A DNA stretch of 64,000 bases, taken from contig NZ_VCLB01000006.1 in assembly GCF_005924265.1 (NCBI RefSeq), forward strand, positions 1-64,000, given 5' to 3'. The translations under genes and the position numbers were made by a program. Below are positions 46,009-57,290 of this stretch, one piece after another. Below the pieces are notes generated by a model that searched no databases, had not been told where the DNA came from, and saw nothing but the letters and a program-made list of their open reading frames with translations. Position 1 is the first letter of the stretch; every line of letters begins with the position of its first letter. The stretch is from Martelella lutilitoris (GTDB taxonomy: Bacteria > Pseudomonadota > Alphaproteobacteria > Rhizobiales > Rhizobiaceae).

Positions 46009-46953
46009 ATGGCCCACTATATCCTCAGGCGGCTTCTGACCGTCATCCCGGTCCTGTTGGGCCTGACCGTCATCGTGTTCGCGATCATGGCGATGATCCC
46101 GGGCGATCCGGCGACGGCCATTCTCGGCTCCTACGCAACGCCGGAAAATGTTGCCCGCATCAACAAGGCGCTCGGCCTCGACAAGCCGCTGGTGCAGCAA
46201 TACTTCATCTGGCTCGGCAATATTCTCCAAGGCGATTTCGGTCGATCCTATACGCAAAACAGACCCGTCATCGACATCATCACCGAGCGTTTCGGCAACA
46301 CGCTGATCCTTGCCGGCACCTCGCTCGTTCTCTGTTCCATCCTCGGCCTTCTGGCCGGCATCGTCTCGGCCGTGCGCCAGTATGGCCTCACCGACAAACT
46401 GGTCACTTTCTTTGTGCTGATCGGCATTTCGATCCCCTCCTTCTGGCTCGGCCTGCTGCTGATCCTGCTGTTTGCCGTCAAGCTGCAATGGCTGCCGGCG
46501 AGCGGCATGTACGCGATCTATGGCGGTGGCGGCCCGATCGATCTGCTGAAACACCTGATCCTGCCGGCCTTTACGCTCTCCGTGGTGGCAACCGGCGTTG
46601 TCGCCCGGCTGACGCGGACGTCCATGCTGGAGGTTCTGCGTCAGGACTATATCCGCACCGCACGCGCCAAGGGGCTGAAGGAGCGCCGTGTGATCATGCG
46701 CCACGCCTTCAAGGCGGCGCTCGTCTCCGTCATTCCCGTGCTCGGCATACAGGCCGGTTTCGTGCTCGGCGGCGCGGTCTATATCGAGACCGTGTTCCAG
46801 TGGCCGGGCATCGGCTCGATGCTGGTGACGGCGATTTCCACCCGCGACCTGCTGACAGTCCAGGGCGGGGTGCTGATCGTCGCAGCCGCCTATGTGCTGT
46901 TCAATCTGGTCGCCGATGTCGTCCAGACCATGCTTGATCCGAGGTTGCGCTGA
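46009..46953 (+). CDS. ABC transporter permease (DppB/OppB type)
   Basis: A 314-residue inner-membrane permease with six membrane segments. The N-terminal MAHYILRRLLTVIPVLLGL is typical of DppB, GDFGRSYTQNRPV near 78 is the family signature, and the EAA loop appears as RTSMLEVLRQDYIRTARAKG near 205. Its stop codon overlaps the ATG of the next gene (TGATG). Partner of the fused permease-ATPase. Confidence 0.93.
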   Translation: MAHYILRRLLTVIPVLLGLTVIVFAIMAMIPGDPATAILGSYATPENVARINKALGLDKPLVQQYFIWLGNILQGDFGRSYTQNRPVIDIITERFGNTLILAGTSLVLCSILGLLAGIVSAVRQYGLTDKLVTFFVLIGISIPSFWLGLLLILLFAVKLQWLPASGMYAIYGGGGPIDLLKHLILPAFTLSVVATGVVARLTRTSMLEVLRQDYIRTARAKGLKERRVIMRHAFKAALVSVIPVLGIQAGFVLGGAVYIETVFQWPGIGSMLVTAISTRDLLTVQGGVLIVAAAYVLFNLVADVVQTMLDPRLR

Positions 46954-48893
46954 TGACTGACGCCACTGCAGACAGCGCGCCGCGCAACAAGGCGAAGAAG
47001 AGCGACCGCCCGAGCGCGCTGAAGCTTCTGTTCAACAATACGCTGGCGACCGCGGGCCTGATTGTCTTCGCCATCATCGTTGTCATCGCGCTGGCAGCCC
47101 CCATCCTGCCGCTGCAGCCGCCGAATGTGACGGACCCCGCCGTCCGCCTGTCGCCGCCGCTGACGGAAGGCCATTTGCTTGGCACCGATGCGCTCGGCCG
47201 CGATCTGCTGTCGCGTCTCATCTGGGGCACCCGCGTCAGCCTCGCCGTCGGCGTTTCGGCAACGCTGATCGCCGCGTTTTTCGGGTCCCTGATCGGGCTT
47301 GTCGCGGGCTATGCCGGCGGGCGCACCGACAATATCCTGATGCGCGGCATCGATATGGTCATGGCGTTCCCCTATATCCTGCTGGCGCTCGCCATCGTCG
47401 CCGTTCTCGGCCCCGGCCTCTTGAACGCGCTCTACGCCATTGCCGTGGTCAACATCCCCTTTTTCGCCCGTAACATCCGCGGCATGACGCTAGGGCTGTC
47501 GCGGCGGGAATTCGTCGATGCGGCGCGGCTTTCGGGCAAATCGCATTTTTCCATCCTCTTCGGGGAGGTGCTGCCCAACGTGCTGCCGGTGATCATCATC
47601 ACCATGTCGACCACGATCGGCTGGATGATCCTGGAAACGGCCGGCCTTTCCTTCCTCGGGCTCGGCGCCCAGCCGCCGCAGGCCGATCTCGGCTCCATGC
47701 TTGGCGACGGCCGCAAGGTGCTGTTTACGGATGCCTATGTCTCCATGGTGCCGGGCCTGATGATCTTCGCGCTGGTCATGAGCATCAACCTTCTTGGCGA
47801 CGGCATTCGCGACGTGCTCGACCCGCGCCTGAAATCCGGTGCGCTGGCGCGTCCCGGCGCGCGCACGGCGGTGAAGCGCGAAAGCGTGCCCGACCGGGGG
47901 CAGACGCCGCAAACCGTGCTCGACGTGCAGGAAATGCGCACCGAATTCCACATCGGCGGCAGCATCTACAAGGCCGTCGGCGGCGTCGACCTCTACATGC
48001 GCCAGGGCGAGTGTGTCGGCCTTGTCGGCGAATCCGGCTCCGGCAAATCGGTCACCGCCATGTCGCTGATGGGCCTCGTGCCGACGCCCCCCGGACGCAT
48101 CGCCGGCGGCGCGGCCTGGCTCGACAGCGAGGACCTGTTTGCCGCAAGCGACGAGCGCATTCGTCAGCTGCGCGGCGGCGACGTCTCCCACGTGTTTCAG
48201 GATCCGCTGTCCACGCTGCATCCGCTATTTACCGTCGGCGACCAGCTGATCGAGGCCATCCAGGCGCACCAGCCACTTTCAAGACAACAGGCCCGCGACA
48301 AGGCAACCGCGCTTCTGGAATCGGTGCGCATCCCCAATGCGGGCGAACGGCTGAAGGCCTTTCCGCATGAACTGTCGGGCGGCATGCGCCAGCGCATCTC
48401 CATTGCCATGGCGCTTGCCAATGACGCCAAGGTGATCATCGCCGACGAACCGACGACCGCGCTCGACGTCACCGTACAGGCGCAGATCCTCGAACTGATG
48501 AACGGGCTGCGCAAGGAGCGCAATACCGCGATCCTGTTCATTACCCATGACTTCGGCGTGGTCTCGGCCATCTGCGATCGTGTCGCCGTGATGTATGCCG
48601 GCCGGATCGTCGAAACCGGCACGACCGAGGAAATCCTCGATCGTCCGGCCCATCCGTATACGGCCAAGCTGATCGAATGCGTGCCGGTTCTCGGCGAGCC
48701 GGACCGCCGGCTCGACGCGATCGAAGGGCGTCCGCCGGTGGTCAACAACCTGCCGGATGGCTGTGCCTTTGCCGACCGCTGTCCTTTCGTTCAGGACGAC
48801 TGTCGCAGCGGCGATATCGCCATGACCGAGCTTGGCGAGGAGCGCGGCGTGCGCTGCCTCCACCCGCTCAACAGGGAGACCGCCGATGGCTGA
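46953..48893 (+). CDS. ABC transporter permease fused to ATP-binding domain (DppC-DppD fusion)
   Basis: A 646-residue protein joining two normally separate subunits. Residues about 1-305 form a DppC-type permease with GTDALGRDLLSRLIWGTRVS near 75 and the EAA loop LSRREFVDAARLSGKS near 185. Residues about 325-640 form a DppD-type ATPase: Walker A GESGSGKSVTA near 358, signature LSGGMRQRISIAMAL near 470, Walker B VIIADEPTTALDV near 490, and a C-terminal oligopeptide-type Cys cluster (CAFADRCPFVQDDC). The fusion fixes one ATPase to one permease. The next gene starts inside its last codons. Confidence 0.92.
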   Translation: MTDATADSAPRNKAKKSDRPSALKLLFNNTLATAGLIVFAIIVVIALAAPILPLQPPNVTDPAVRLSPPLTEGHLLGTDALGRDLLSRLIWGTRVSLAVGVSATLIAAFFGSLIGLVAGYAGGRTDNILMRGIDMVMAFPYILLALAIVAVLGPGLLNALYAIAVVNIPFFARNIRGMTLGLSRREFVDAARLSGKSHFSILFGEVLPNVLPVIIITMSTTIGWMILETAGLSFLGLGAQPPQADLGSMLGDGRKVLFTDAYVSMVPGLMIFALVMSINLLGDGIRDVLDPRLKSGALARPGARTAVKRESVPDRGQTPQTVLDVQEMRTEFHIGGSIYKAVGGVDLYMRQGECVGLVGESGSGKSVTAMSLMGLVPTPPGRIAGGAAWLDSEDLFAASDERIRQLRGGDVSHVFQDPLSTLHPLFTVGDQLIEAIQAHQPLSRQQARDKATALLESVRIPNAGERLKAFPHELSGGMRQRISIAMALANDAKVIIADEPTTALDVTVQAQILELMNGLRKERNTAILFITHDFGVVSAICDRVAVMYAGRIVETGTTEEILDRPAHPYTAKLIECVPVLGEPDRRLDAIEGRPPVVNNLPDGCAFADRCPFVQDDCRSGDIAMTELGEERGVRCLHPLNRETADG

Positions 48894-49875
48894 GGATGTG
48901 TTGATCGCAATCGACCGGGCGGAACGCACTTTCGGCGGCGGCAAGACGCTGTTCGGAAAGAAGCTTCCCGCCGTACACGCCGTTCAGGATGTCACCATCG
49001 ACGTGAGGAAGGGCGAGACCCTCGGCATTGTCGGCGAATCGGGCTGCGGCAAGTCCACGCTTGCCCGCCTGCTTTCCGGCCTCGACGTGCCGACGGGCGG
49101 AAAGATCACCTTCGAGGGCAAGGATCTGGCCGAGGAAGCACGCAAGAACCCGCGCGCGCTGGCGCGGCAGGTGCAGTATGTGTTTCAGGACCCGGTCTCC
49201 TCGCTCAACCCGCGCAAGAAGATCCGCACCATACTGGAAGCGCCGTTGATCCAGCTGTTGAAGCTCAACAAGGCCGAACGCGCAAAACGGCTCGAAGAGC
49301 TGATGAACGCGGTCAATCTCGCCCCGGAATTCCTCGATCGCTACCCGCACGAATTCTCCGGCGGACAGGCCCAGCGCATCGGCATCGCCCGCGCGCTCGC
49401 CGCCAATCCGGAAGTGATCGTGCTCGATGAGCCGGTCTCCGCGCTCGATGTCTCGGTGCAGGCGCAGGTGCTCAACATTCTGGATGACCTGAAGGCGCGC
49501 TTCGGGCTGACCTATCTGTTCATCAGCCATGACCTGTCCGTGGTCGAGTCGATCTCCGACCGGGTCGCGGTGATGTATTTCGGCAGGATCGTCGAGCTCG
49601 GCATGCGCGATCAGGTCTTTTCCGGCGCGCTCCATCCCTACACGCATTTGCTGTTGAATTCCGCCCCGGCGCCCGGCAGAAAGGCGGTTTCCGGCGGCGA
49701 CCGGGAAGCCGAACTGCCCGACCCCTACAACCCGCCGCCGGGCTGCGCCTTCTTCGCCCGATGTCAGAGCGGAACGGAGCAGTGCCAGCGCTCTGTTCCA
49801 CCAATCGACGAGGCGATGGGCGAGAGGGGCCACAAGGCCGCCTGTTTCCATCCGATGACGAAACGGACGGCATGA
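48886..49875 (+). CDS. ABC transporter ATP-binding protein (DppF/OppF type)
   Basis: A 329-residue second ATPase of the importer: Walker A GESGCGKSTLARLL near 48, signature FSGGQAQRIGIARAL near 160, Walker B VIVLDEPVSALDV near 180, and a C-terminal Cys motif (PPPGCAFFARC) of the oligopeptide group. The start at 48886 overlaps the previous gene by 8 bp. Its stop overlaps the GntR start (ATGA), so regulator and transporter are one transcript. Confidence 0.93.
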   Translation: MAEDVLIAIDRAERTFGGGKTLFGKKLPAVHAVQDVTIDVRKGETLGIVGESGCGKSTLARLLSGLDVPTGGKITFEGKDLAEEARKNPRALARQVQYVFQDPVSSLNPRKKIRTILEAPLIQLLKLNKAERAKRLEELMNAVNLAPEFLDRYPHEFSGGQAQRIGIARALAANPEVIVLDEPVSALDVSVQAQVLNILDDLKARFGLTYLFISHDLSVVESISDRVAVMYFGRIVELGMRDQVFSGALHPYTHLLLNSAPAPGRKAVSGGDREAELPDPYNPPPGCAFFARCQSGTEQCQRSVPPIDEAMGERGHKAACFHPMTKRTA

Positions 49876-50672
49876 GCGACACCAGTCTTGAAAGCCGGCA
49901 GGCCTTCGGGCCGCCCTTTGCGGAGAAGAAGCGCAAGCGCCCCGATGTGATTGCCGACATGCTGCGCGACCGGATGATCGACGCGGAATTGAAACCCGGC
50001 GACCGCATGCCGGCCGAATGGCTTGAGGAGGATGCCCTGCGCGCCTCGCGCGGCACAGTTCGAGAAGCGTTGAAAATCCTGGAATTCCAAGGGCTGATAG
50101 CCTCGAAAACGGGTCCGGGCGGCGGTATTTTCATTCGCGCCGTGCAGCCGGCGGAAGCGATCCAGACCGTGACCAGCCTGTTTCTCCAGGCGCCGCCGTC
50201 GATCGCCGATATCTACGCGCTTCGCAAGACGCTGGAGCCCGAGCTTGCCGCCGATGCCGCCCTGCATCTGCCGGCCTCCGCCATCAAGACGCTGCAGGAC
50301 AAGATCCGGCTCTACGAGGGCGAGGCCGAAACGGCTGAGGAGGAGTATGTTCAACGCCTCGCCGAGCTTGATTTTCACGCCGAGCTTGCCCGCCATGCGC
50401 AAAATCCGGTTCTGGGTTTTGCCTGCGGGCTGCTCTTGAACCTGCTGCGCGACCTTCCGGTCTGCCGGGCCATCTATGAAGAACGCAATCCGGGCCTGCG
50501 CGAAACCGGGATTTTCTACCAGATCGCGCTGATCAAGGCGATCCGCGCCAGGGACGCGTCGAAGGCGCGCGCCATCATGACGGAACATATGGCCGAGGCC
50601 GAGGCTTACATGCTTGAACGTGAACGCCTGACGGTCTCACGCAAGCCGGGTCGCGACAGCGACCAAGAATGA
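49872..50672 (+). CDS. GntR/FadR-family transcriptional regulator
   Basis: A 266-residue regulator with a winged helix (about 25-95; EEDALRASRGTVREALKILE is the recognition region) and a long FCD ligand-binding domain (about 110-245). Encoded inside the importer operon, between the second ATPase and the acetamidase, so it probably senses the imported compound or its product. ATTATGATAAT-like palindromes ahead of this operon and ahead of the carbamoylase gene are its likely targets (inference). Confidence 0.88.
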   Translation: MSDTSLESRQAFGPPFAEKKRKRPDVIADMLRDRMIDAELKPGDRMPAEWLEEDALRASRGTVREALKILEFQGLIASKTGPGGGIFIRAVQPAEAIQTVTSLFLQAPPSIADIYALRKTLEPELAADAALHLPASAIKTLQDKIRLYEGEAETAEEEYVQRLAELDFHAELARHAQNPVLGFACGLLLNLLRDLPVCRAIYEERNPGLRETGIFYQIALIKAIRARDASKARAIMTEHMAEAEAYMLERERLTVSRKPGRDSDQE

Positions 50673-50685
50673 CGAGCCGGGAGAA

Positions 50686-51630
50686 ATGCCGATGAAATGC
50701 GCGCACACGATCCACGACCATCAGGGCCATCTCGGCTGGGACCGGTCGATCGAGCCGGTTCTTGTCGCCCGGTCCGGCGAGACGATCGCTTTCTCCTGCC
50801 GCGACGCCGGCAACGGACATTACGGCCCGCAGAGCACCGCCTCCGACATCCTGACGGCAGAGCCCGGTAAGGCCAATCCGCTGACGGGCCCGCTCTATAT
50901 CGAGGGCGCGAAGCCCGGCGACGCACTCAGGGTCACCATCAATGAATTCGCGCCTTCGGGTTTTGGCTGGACCGCGATCATACCCGGATTCGGCCTTCTG
51001 GCGGACCAGTTTGCCGAACCAAGACTGAAGCTCTGGGATTATGAGACCGATATCTCGAAGCCCGGCGTTTTCAGCCCGCTGGCGCGCATTCCGCTGCGTC
51101 CCTTCATCGGCACGATCGGCGTTGCCATGGCAGAACCCGGCACCCACTCGGTGATCCCGCCGCGCCGGGTTGGCGGAAATATGGACATCCGCGACATTGC
51201 CGCCGGCACGACGCTTTATCTTCCGGTCGAAGTCGAGGGCGCCTTGCTCTCCATCGGCGACACCCACGCCGCCCAGGGCGACGGCGAGGTCTGCGGCACG
51301 GCGATCGAAAGCGCCATGGATGTTTCCGTCACGGTGGAGGTGGTGAAGGGCGCCGCGCCGAAAACGCCGCATTTTTCAACGCCCGGACCCATTGCGCGCC
51401 ATCTCGACGCAGCAGGCTACGAGGTTACCACCGGGATCGGGCCCGATCTGATGGAGGCGGCGCGCGCGGCGGTCTCCAACATGATCGAACGCCTGACAAA
51501 AACCCGCAATCTTGACCCGGCAGACGCCTACATGCTGTGCTCGGTCGCGGGCGACCTGAAGATCAGCGAAATCGTCGACGCGCCCAACTGGGTGGTGTCG
51601 TTCTATTTCCCGCAGATCGTGTTTGAGTAG
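50686..51630 (+). CDS. acetamidase/formamidase family protein
   Basis: A 314-residue cytoplasmic FmdA/AmdA-type amidohydrolase, expected to release ammonia from small amides. The family features GAKPGDALRVTINEFAPSGF near 72, ARIPLRPFIGTIGVAMAEPG near 130, RRVGGNMDIRDI near 160 and the metal-site SIGDTHAAQGDGEVCGTAIE near 195 are present. A second ATG two codons in is possible. Last gene of the importer operon, so the imported ligand is likely an amide or yields one. Confidence 0.88.
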   Translation: MPMKCAHTIHDHQGHLGWDRSIEPVLVARSGETIAFSCRDAGNGHYGPQSTASDILTAEPGKANPLTGPLYIEGAKPGDALRVTINEFAPSGFGWTAIIPGFGLLADQFAEPRLKLWDYETDISKPGVFSPLARIPLRPFIGTIGVAMAEPGTHSVIPPRRVGGNMDIRDIAAGTTLYLPVEVEGALLSIGDTHAAQGDGEVCGTAIESAMDVSVTVEVVKGAAPKTPHFSTPGPIARHLDAAGYEVTTGIGPDLMEAARAAVSNMIERLTKTRNLDPADAYMLCSVAGDLKISEIVDAPNWVVSFYFPQIVFE

Positions 51631-51643
51631 GGCCATCGAAAAA

Positions 51644-51665
51644 GGCGACCGGAAGACCGGCCGCC
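51644..51665 (-). terminator. terminator of the peroxiredoxin gene
   Basis: On the minus strand GGCGGCCGG pairs with CCGGTCGCC around a TCTT loop (one G-T pair) and is followed by TTTTTC. It lies between the convergent acetamidase and peroxiredoxin genes. Confidence 0.8.
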
Positions 51666-51696
51666 TCGTAATCACGTCACGTGGATATTGCAGGCC

Positions 51697-52236
51697 TCAC
51701 GCGGCCTTGGCTTCGCCCTTGAGGCTTTCCAGGATGTTCTGCGGTGCGGAAACGCCGTAGGGGTCGGTCTCGCACAGGTCGGAGAAACCTTCTTCCTCGA
51801 ACCACTTCTCGACGACGCCGTCATTGATGATGGCAGCATAGCGCCAGGAGCGCATGCCGAAGCCGAGATTGTCCTTGTTGACCAGCATGCCCATCTTGCG
51901 GGTGAACTCGCCGGAACCGTCCGGGATGACCTTGACGTGCTCGAGGTTCTGGCCCTTGGCCCAGGCGTTCATGACGAAGGCATCGTTGACCGACATGCAG
52001 TAGATATCGTCGATGCCTTCTGCCTGGAATTCGGGGAAAAGCTTTTCGAAGTCCGGCAGCTGGTAGGTCGAGCAGGTCGGGGTGAAGGCGCCGGGCAGCG
52101 AGAACAGAATGACGCGCTTGCCCTTGAAATAATCGTCCGAGGACATGTCCTGCCAGCGGAAAGGGTTCGGGCCTTCGATGCTTTCATCGCGAACACGCGT
52201 GCGGAAGGTTACGTTCGGAACTTTACGACCGATCAT
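51697..52236 (-). CDS. peroxiredoxin, Prx5 type
   Basis: A 179-residue thioredoxin-fold peroxidase that reduces hydroperoxides. The peroxidatic Cys is in LFSLPGAFTPTCSTYQLP near residue 55, with the conserved Thr and Arg of the family. The second Cys (DLCETD near 158) may resolve it. The start at 52236 has AGGAGAT ahead; the longer reading lacks similarity. Single gene with its own terminator. Confidence 0.93.
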   Translation of the reverse strand: MIGRKVPNVTFRTRVRDESIEGPNPFRWQDMSSDDYFKGKRVILFSLPGAFTPTCSTYQLPDFEKLFPEFQAEGIDDIYCMSVNDAFVMNAWAKGQNLEHVKVIPDGSGEFTRKMGMLVNKDNLGFGMRSWRYAAIINDGVVEKWFEEEGFSDLCETDPYGVSAPQNILESLKGEAKAA

Positions 52237-52480
52237 CTCAATCTCCTGTTGTCTTAAACCCTCGAGAAGGAATTCCGTTTTGGAAAGGTTGAGGGATTTT
52301 ATCAATTTTCAAATCGGAATAAAGGTGAAACTTTAGAATTATTCCAATCTAATAGCTGCCATGCGCCTCACGCATGGCAAACACCCCAAACCTCCCAAGC
52401 AGTTTCAATGTGATAGCGGTCAGTTTTGGTTCAACCCAACCGTGCTGCGTCATTCCGACGCACCCGGTTCTATGCCTCGC

Positions 52481-53089
52481 TCAGTGGCGCGAGAGCGCCA
52501 TCGAACCGCCGGCAAAAACCAGCGCTGCGCCGACGAGACGATTGAGCTGAACGAAAACCCGGTTGGAGGCGATGAACCGCCCGAGCAAGGCGCCGCCGGC
52601 GACATAGAGGCAGACAGCGACGACCTCCATCACGAGAAAGGCAAGGCCCATGACGGCCAGCTGCGGCCAGATCGGCGCGCCCTCGACGATGAACTGCGGA
52701 AAAAAGGCGGTGAAGATGGCGATCGCCTTGGGATTGGTGATGGCAATCGAGAAATCGCGCCGCATCAGCGCGGCGATGCTGGCGTCGAGCGCCTGCATCT
52801 CGGCCAAGGCCCTGGCCTTCATGAGGATCTGGATACCGACATAGACGAGATAAATCGCGCCGACGATCTTGATCACCAGAAAGGCGGTGGCCGAAGCGGC
52901 CAGGATTGCCCCAAGCCCTGCGACCGTGATCGCGATCAGAAAGGCAAAGGCCGGCATCCGCCCCATGCCGCCGGCAAGCGCCCGGTAAGCGCCCAGCCGC
53001 GCCCCGTTGGAAAAGGCCAGCATATTGTTCGGCCCCGGCGCGCAATTGAGCGCGAAACAGGCGGGTATGAACAACTCCCAAGCGGTCAT
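52481..53089 (-). CDS. LysE/RhtB-family exporter
   Basis: A 202-residue inner-membrane protein with six helices and the family start FIPACFALNCAPGPNNMLAF followed by the conserved GxxxG region; exports amino acids or small metabolites. The start at 53089 (MTAWELF) was chosen. It sits 62 bp downstream of ureC on the same strand, at the place where ureE is usually found. Export function is not obviously tied to urea. Confidence 0.88.
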   Translation of the reverse strand: MTAWELFIPACFALNCAPGPNNMLAFSNGARLGAYRALAGGMGRMPAFAFLIAITVAGLGAILAASATAFLVIKIVGAIYLVYVGIQILMKARALAEMQALDASIAALMRRDFSIAITNPKAIAIFTAFFPQFIVEGAPIWPQLAVMGLAFLVMEVVAVCLYVAGGALLGRFIASNRVFVQLNRLVGAALVFAGGSMALSRH

Positions 53090-53150
53090 GTTTCGCCCCT
53101 TCGTCAGCAAGGGAGAAGGCCCTTTAAGCAGGCCTCCGTCCGCGCTTTCT

Positions 53151-54863
<1,713 letters not shown>

Positions 54864-54968
54864 GAATTCCTCCTGGCGGGTTCGGCGGCGCGGGCGGCGC
54901 CTCAAAAGGGCTTGGTCAAACGCCCGCGCCGCTCAAACCATTGCGGCGGCAGGCCTGCGTAAAAAAGC

Positions 54969-55883
54969 TCAGAGCTTGCCCATGATTTCCTGGCGGAAGC
55001 CATAGACATTGCGGTTGCCGGCAAAGGGCACCAGCGTCACGTCGCGGGTCTGGCCGGGCTCGAAGCGCACCGCCGTTCCGGCCGCGATATCAAGCCGCAT
55101 GCCGCGCGCCTCGTCGCGCTCGAAAGCAAGCGCCGGATTGGCCTCGAAAAAGTGATAGTGACTGCCCACCTGCACCGGCCGGTCGCCGGTGTTGGAGACA
55201 GTTATGGTAACGGTCGGCAGACCGGCATTGATTTCGATTTCGCCCTCTGCGGGGATCACTTCACCGGGGATCATTTTTTCATCCTGTGCAATTCGTTTTC
55301 CGCTTCTGAGGTCGGCCAATGCATCGTCGTAGGAAAACCGCCCGGAGGGATGATTGCATACGACTATAATCGACTTTCGACGCTTTGCGACAAAAGGCCT
55401 GCTCGCTACGTTAAGGTATTCAAGGCCTTCGATATCCTTCAAAAACCAAGGTTGATTTCGCACGCCTAACGCGATGACAAAGTCGGGTCGGAGTTGATCC
55501 AAAACCTCCAAAAGGATCGGACGTGATCGTATCACCGCTTCTTCGTCGGGCAGAGACCAGTGTTCAGGTAGGTAAGACGTGAGAAAATTGTAGAAAGCGA
55601 TCCTCCGGAAAGCTTCTTTGGGGCTGAACCCATTTCCTGCAACTTCCCAACCCGCGAACAATGCAGCCAAACCGCCAGCCTTGGCCCAAAAGCGGTGCGT
55701 ATTCGTTCCGTCGACATAGGCTTGGGTATAATCTTTGGTCCAATTGCGCTCATCTCCTCTTGGCAAGCTCATCGTATCGACGCCCTCGCCGTAGTGCGAG
55801 GCACCAAGTATCATGATTTTCTGAGCCTGCTCATGATACTCTTCTCCGACCCAAGGGAAAAAGCCTTCCTCCAATTCTACCAA
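54969..55883 (-). CDS. ureB: urease beta subunit with an N-terminal uracil-DNA-glycosylase-like domain
   Basis: A continuous 304-codon frame. Residues 204-304 are a complete normal UreB, starting [11 protein letters not shown] and ending [11 protein letters not shown]. Residues 1-203 are a separate domain resembling the uracil-DNA glycosylase superfamily: [10 protein letters not shown] near 27, [10 protein letters not shown] near 98, a [13 protein letters not shown] strand near 135 and [10 protein letters not shown] near 176. The frame opens with TTG at 55883 behind GAGGAG. UreB could also start alone at its ATG (55274), which has a GGATG-type site ahead. The added part is more AT-rich than the flanks and looks inserted between ureA and ureB. 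Whether a fusion protein is really made is unknown. Confidence 0.75.
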   Translation of the reverse strand: MVELEEGFFPWVGEEYHEQAQKIMILGASHYGEGVDTMSLPRGDERNWTKDYTQAYVDGTNTHRFWAKAGGLAALFAGWEVAGNGFSPKEAFRRIAFYNFLTSYLPEHWSLPDEEAVIRSRPILLEVLDQLRPDFVIALGVRNQPWFLKDIEGLEYLNVASRPFVAKRRKSIIVVCNHPSGRFSYDDALADLRSGKRIAQDEKMIPGEVIPAEGEIEINAGLPTVTITVSNTGDRPVQVGSHYHFFEANPALAFERDEARGMRLDIAAGTAVRFEPGQTRDVTLVPFAGNRNVYGFRQEIMGKL

Positions 55884-55893
55884 ATTCGTCTCC

Positions 55894-56196
55894 TCACCTG
55901 ATCGGCTCGTGCACGGTCACCAGCTTGGTGCCGTCGGGGAAGGTTGCTTCCACCTGCACGTCGTGGATCATTTCCGGCACGCCTTCCATCACCTGGTCGC
56001 GGGTCAGCACATGGGCGCCGGCTTCCATCAGTTCGGCCACCGGACGGCCGTCGCGCGCGCCTTCCACCACATAGTCGGTGATGAGCGCCACGGCTTCAGG
56101 CCAGTTGAGCTTGACGCCTCGTTCCAGCCTGCGGCGCGCCACCATGGCGGCCATGGAGATCATCAGTTTGTCCTTTTCACGCGGCGTCAGGTTCAT
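55894..56196 (-). CDS. ureA: urease gamma subunit
   Basis: The 100-residue small subunit of urease, with the standard start [20 protein letters not shown] and the conserved [20 protein letters not shown] near residue 40. It is intact. Its stop lies only 10 bp before the TTG start of the extended ureB frame, so the extra domain did not disturb it. Confidence 0.97.
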   Translation of the reverse strand: MNLTPREKDKLMISMAAMVARRRLERGVKLNWPEAVALITDYVVEGARDGRPVAELMEAGAHVLTRDQVMEGVPEMIHDVQVEATFPDGTKLVTVHEPIR

Positions 56197-56229
56197 GCGT
56201 CACTCTCTCGCTGTCACAGCTTGCGGATT

Positions 56230-57090
56230 TCATAGATGCCAGACTTTCGGCAGATTTTCATTCTCCCGCAAGACCCTTAGGGCGGGAATCAGGCTTTTTC
56301 TCAACGCATAGCCGTCCGGGGCGACGACGCGGGCGACGAGCTTGCCGTTCCATTCGCTGGCCCCGCCGGCAGAAGCGCCCAGCGCCTCACGCACCTTCGG
56401 CATCAGCGCCTCGGCGCGCGGCCCGCAGTAGAGCAGCGTGGCAAAGGCGACATCGCCGCCAAGCACCGCCGTCTGCGACACGAGGTTCTCGATGTCGCCG
56501 GTCATGCGCACATCTTCCGCATGGAGCAGCGTGCCCTGCCGGCGCACACGCCAGCGATCACGGAACTGGCCGCGCTGCACAGCCTCGCCCATGGCCTTGC
56601 GGCCGAGAAGCACGGCTTCGACAGCCAGAAATTCGGCGGTTTCGGCAAGATCGACATCCAGCCGGCGGTTGAGCGAGGCATCATCGAAAAGGATGGTTTC
56701 CTGCGGCAACCAGTCGAGCCTCGCGCCCGCGCCAACACGCAATTCGCTGTCGATCGTCGCCGGGCCGCTGTCGGACTTGTAGATCTTCTCGCAGGCCTGC
56801 GTGGTGACCGTCAGCGCCGTGCCGGGCTCCGCCGTCATCGCCCATTGCAGCCTGTCGCCGCCGGTCAGCCCGCCGGAGGTGTTGATCAGCACAGCCTCCA
56901 TCGACCCGTCGAAGCTCTCCGGGATGCGGATCTTGGCCGCACCTTCCTGATAGAATTCGTCAAGCCGCGTCTTGCCGGCCGAGAGCTTGGCCTTGACCTC
57001 GCCCCTTCCAAAGGTGCGCTGCGCCCGTCCCGGAATGTCTCGGATCAAGACGTCCACTCCGCCCTGAGGGGCGCTTCCTCCAAGCCGCAT
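56230..57090 (-). CDS. ureD: urease accessory protein UreD
   Basis: The 286-residue scaffold protein that, with UreF and UreG, loads nickel into urease. Conserved segments are GKTRLDEFYQEGAAKIRIPE near 35, LINTSGGLTGGDRL near 65, TVTTQACEKIYKS near 88 and LDWLPQETILFDDA near 118. The ATG at 57090 is preferred; a GTG start 39 bp upstream is also in frame. First of the ureD-A-B-C set, about 200 bp after urtE. Confidence 0.92.
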   Translation of the reverse strand: MRLGGSAPQGGVDVLIRDIPGRAQRTFGRGEVKAKLSAGKTRLDEFYQEGAAKIRIPESFDGSMEAVLINTSGGLTGGDRLQWAMTAEPGTALTVTTQACEKIYKSDSGPATIDSELRVGAGARLDWLPQETILFDDASLNRRLDVDLAETAEFLAVEAVLLGRKAMGEAVQRGQFRDRWRVRRQGTLLHAEDVRMTGDIENLVSQTAVLGGDVAFATLLYCGPRAEALMPKVREALGASAGGASEWNGKLVARVVAPDGYALRKSLIPALRVLRENENLPKVWHL

Positions 57091-57290
57091 TTTCTCTGAC
57101 CGCACATTGATTGACCTCGTATTTTTCACTCACACAAGGAAAAGCAAGTTTCGTGCCGCCGGTGAAATGAATTTCGTTTTTCGTTGAAAGCCGGGGCATT
57201 GATGGCTCCGGCACCCCGGTTTTGTGGACACAATAGCAGCAGATGCCTGCCCGGCGCGCACATTTTCTCCGCAGGCTGCGTGCGGAAGCA

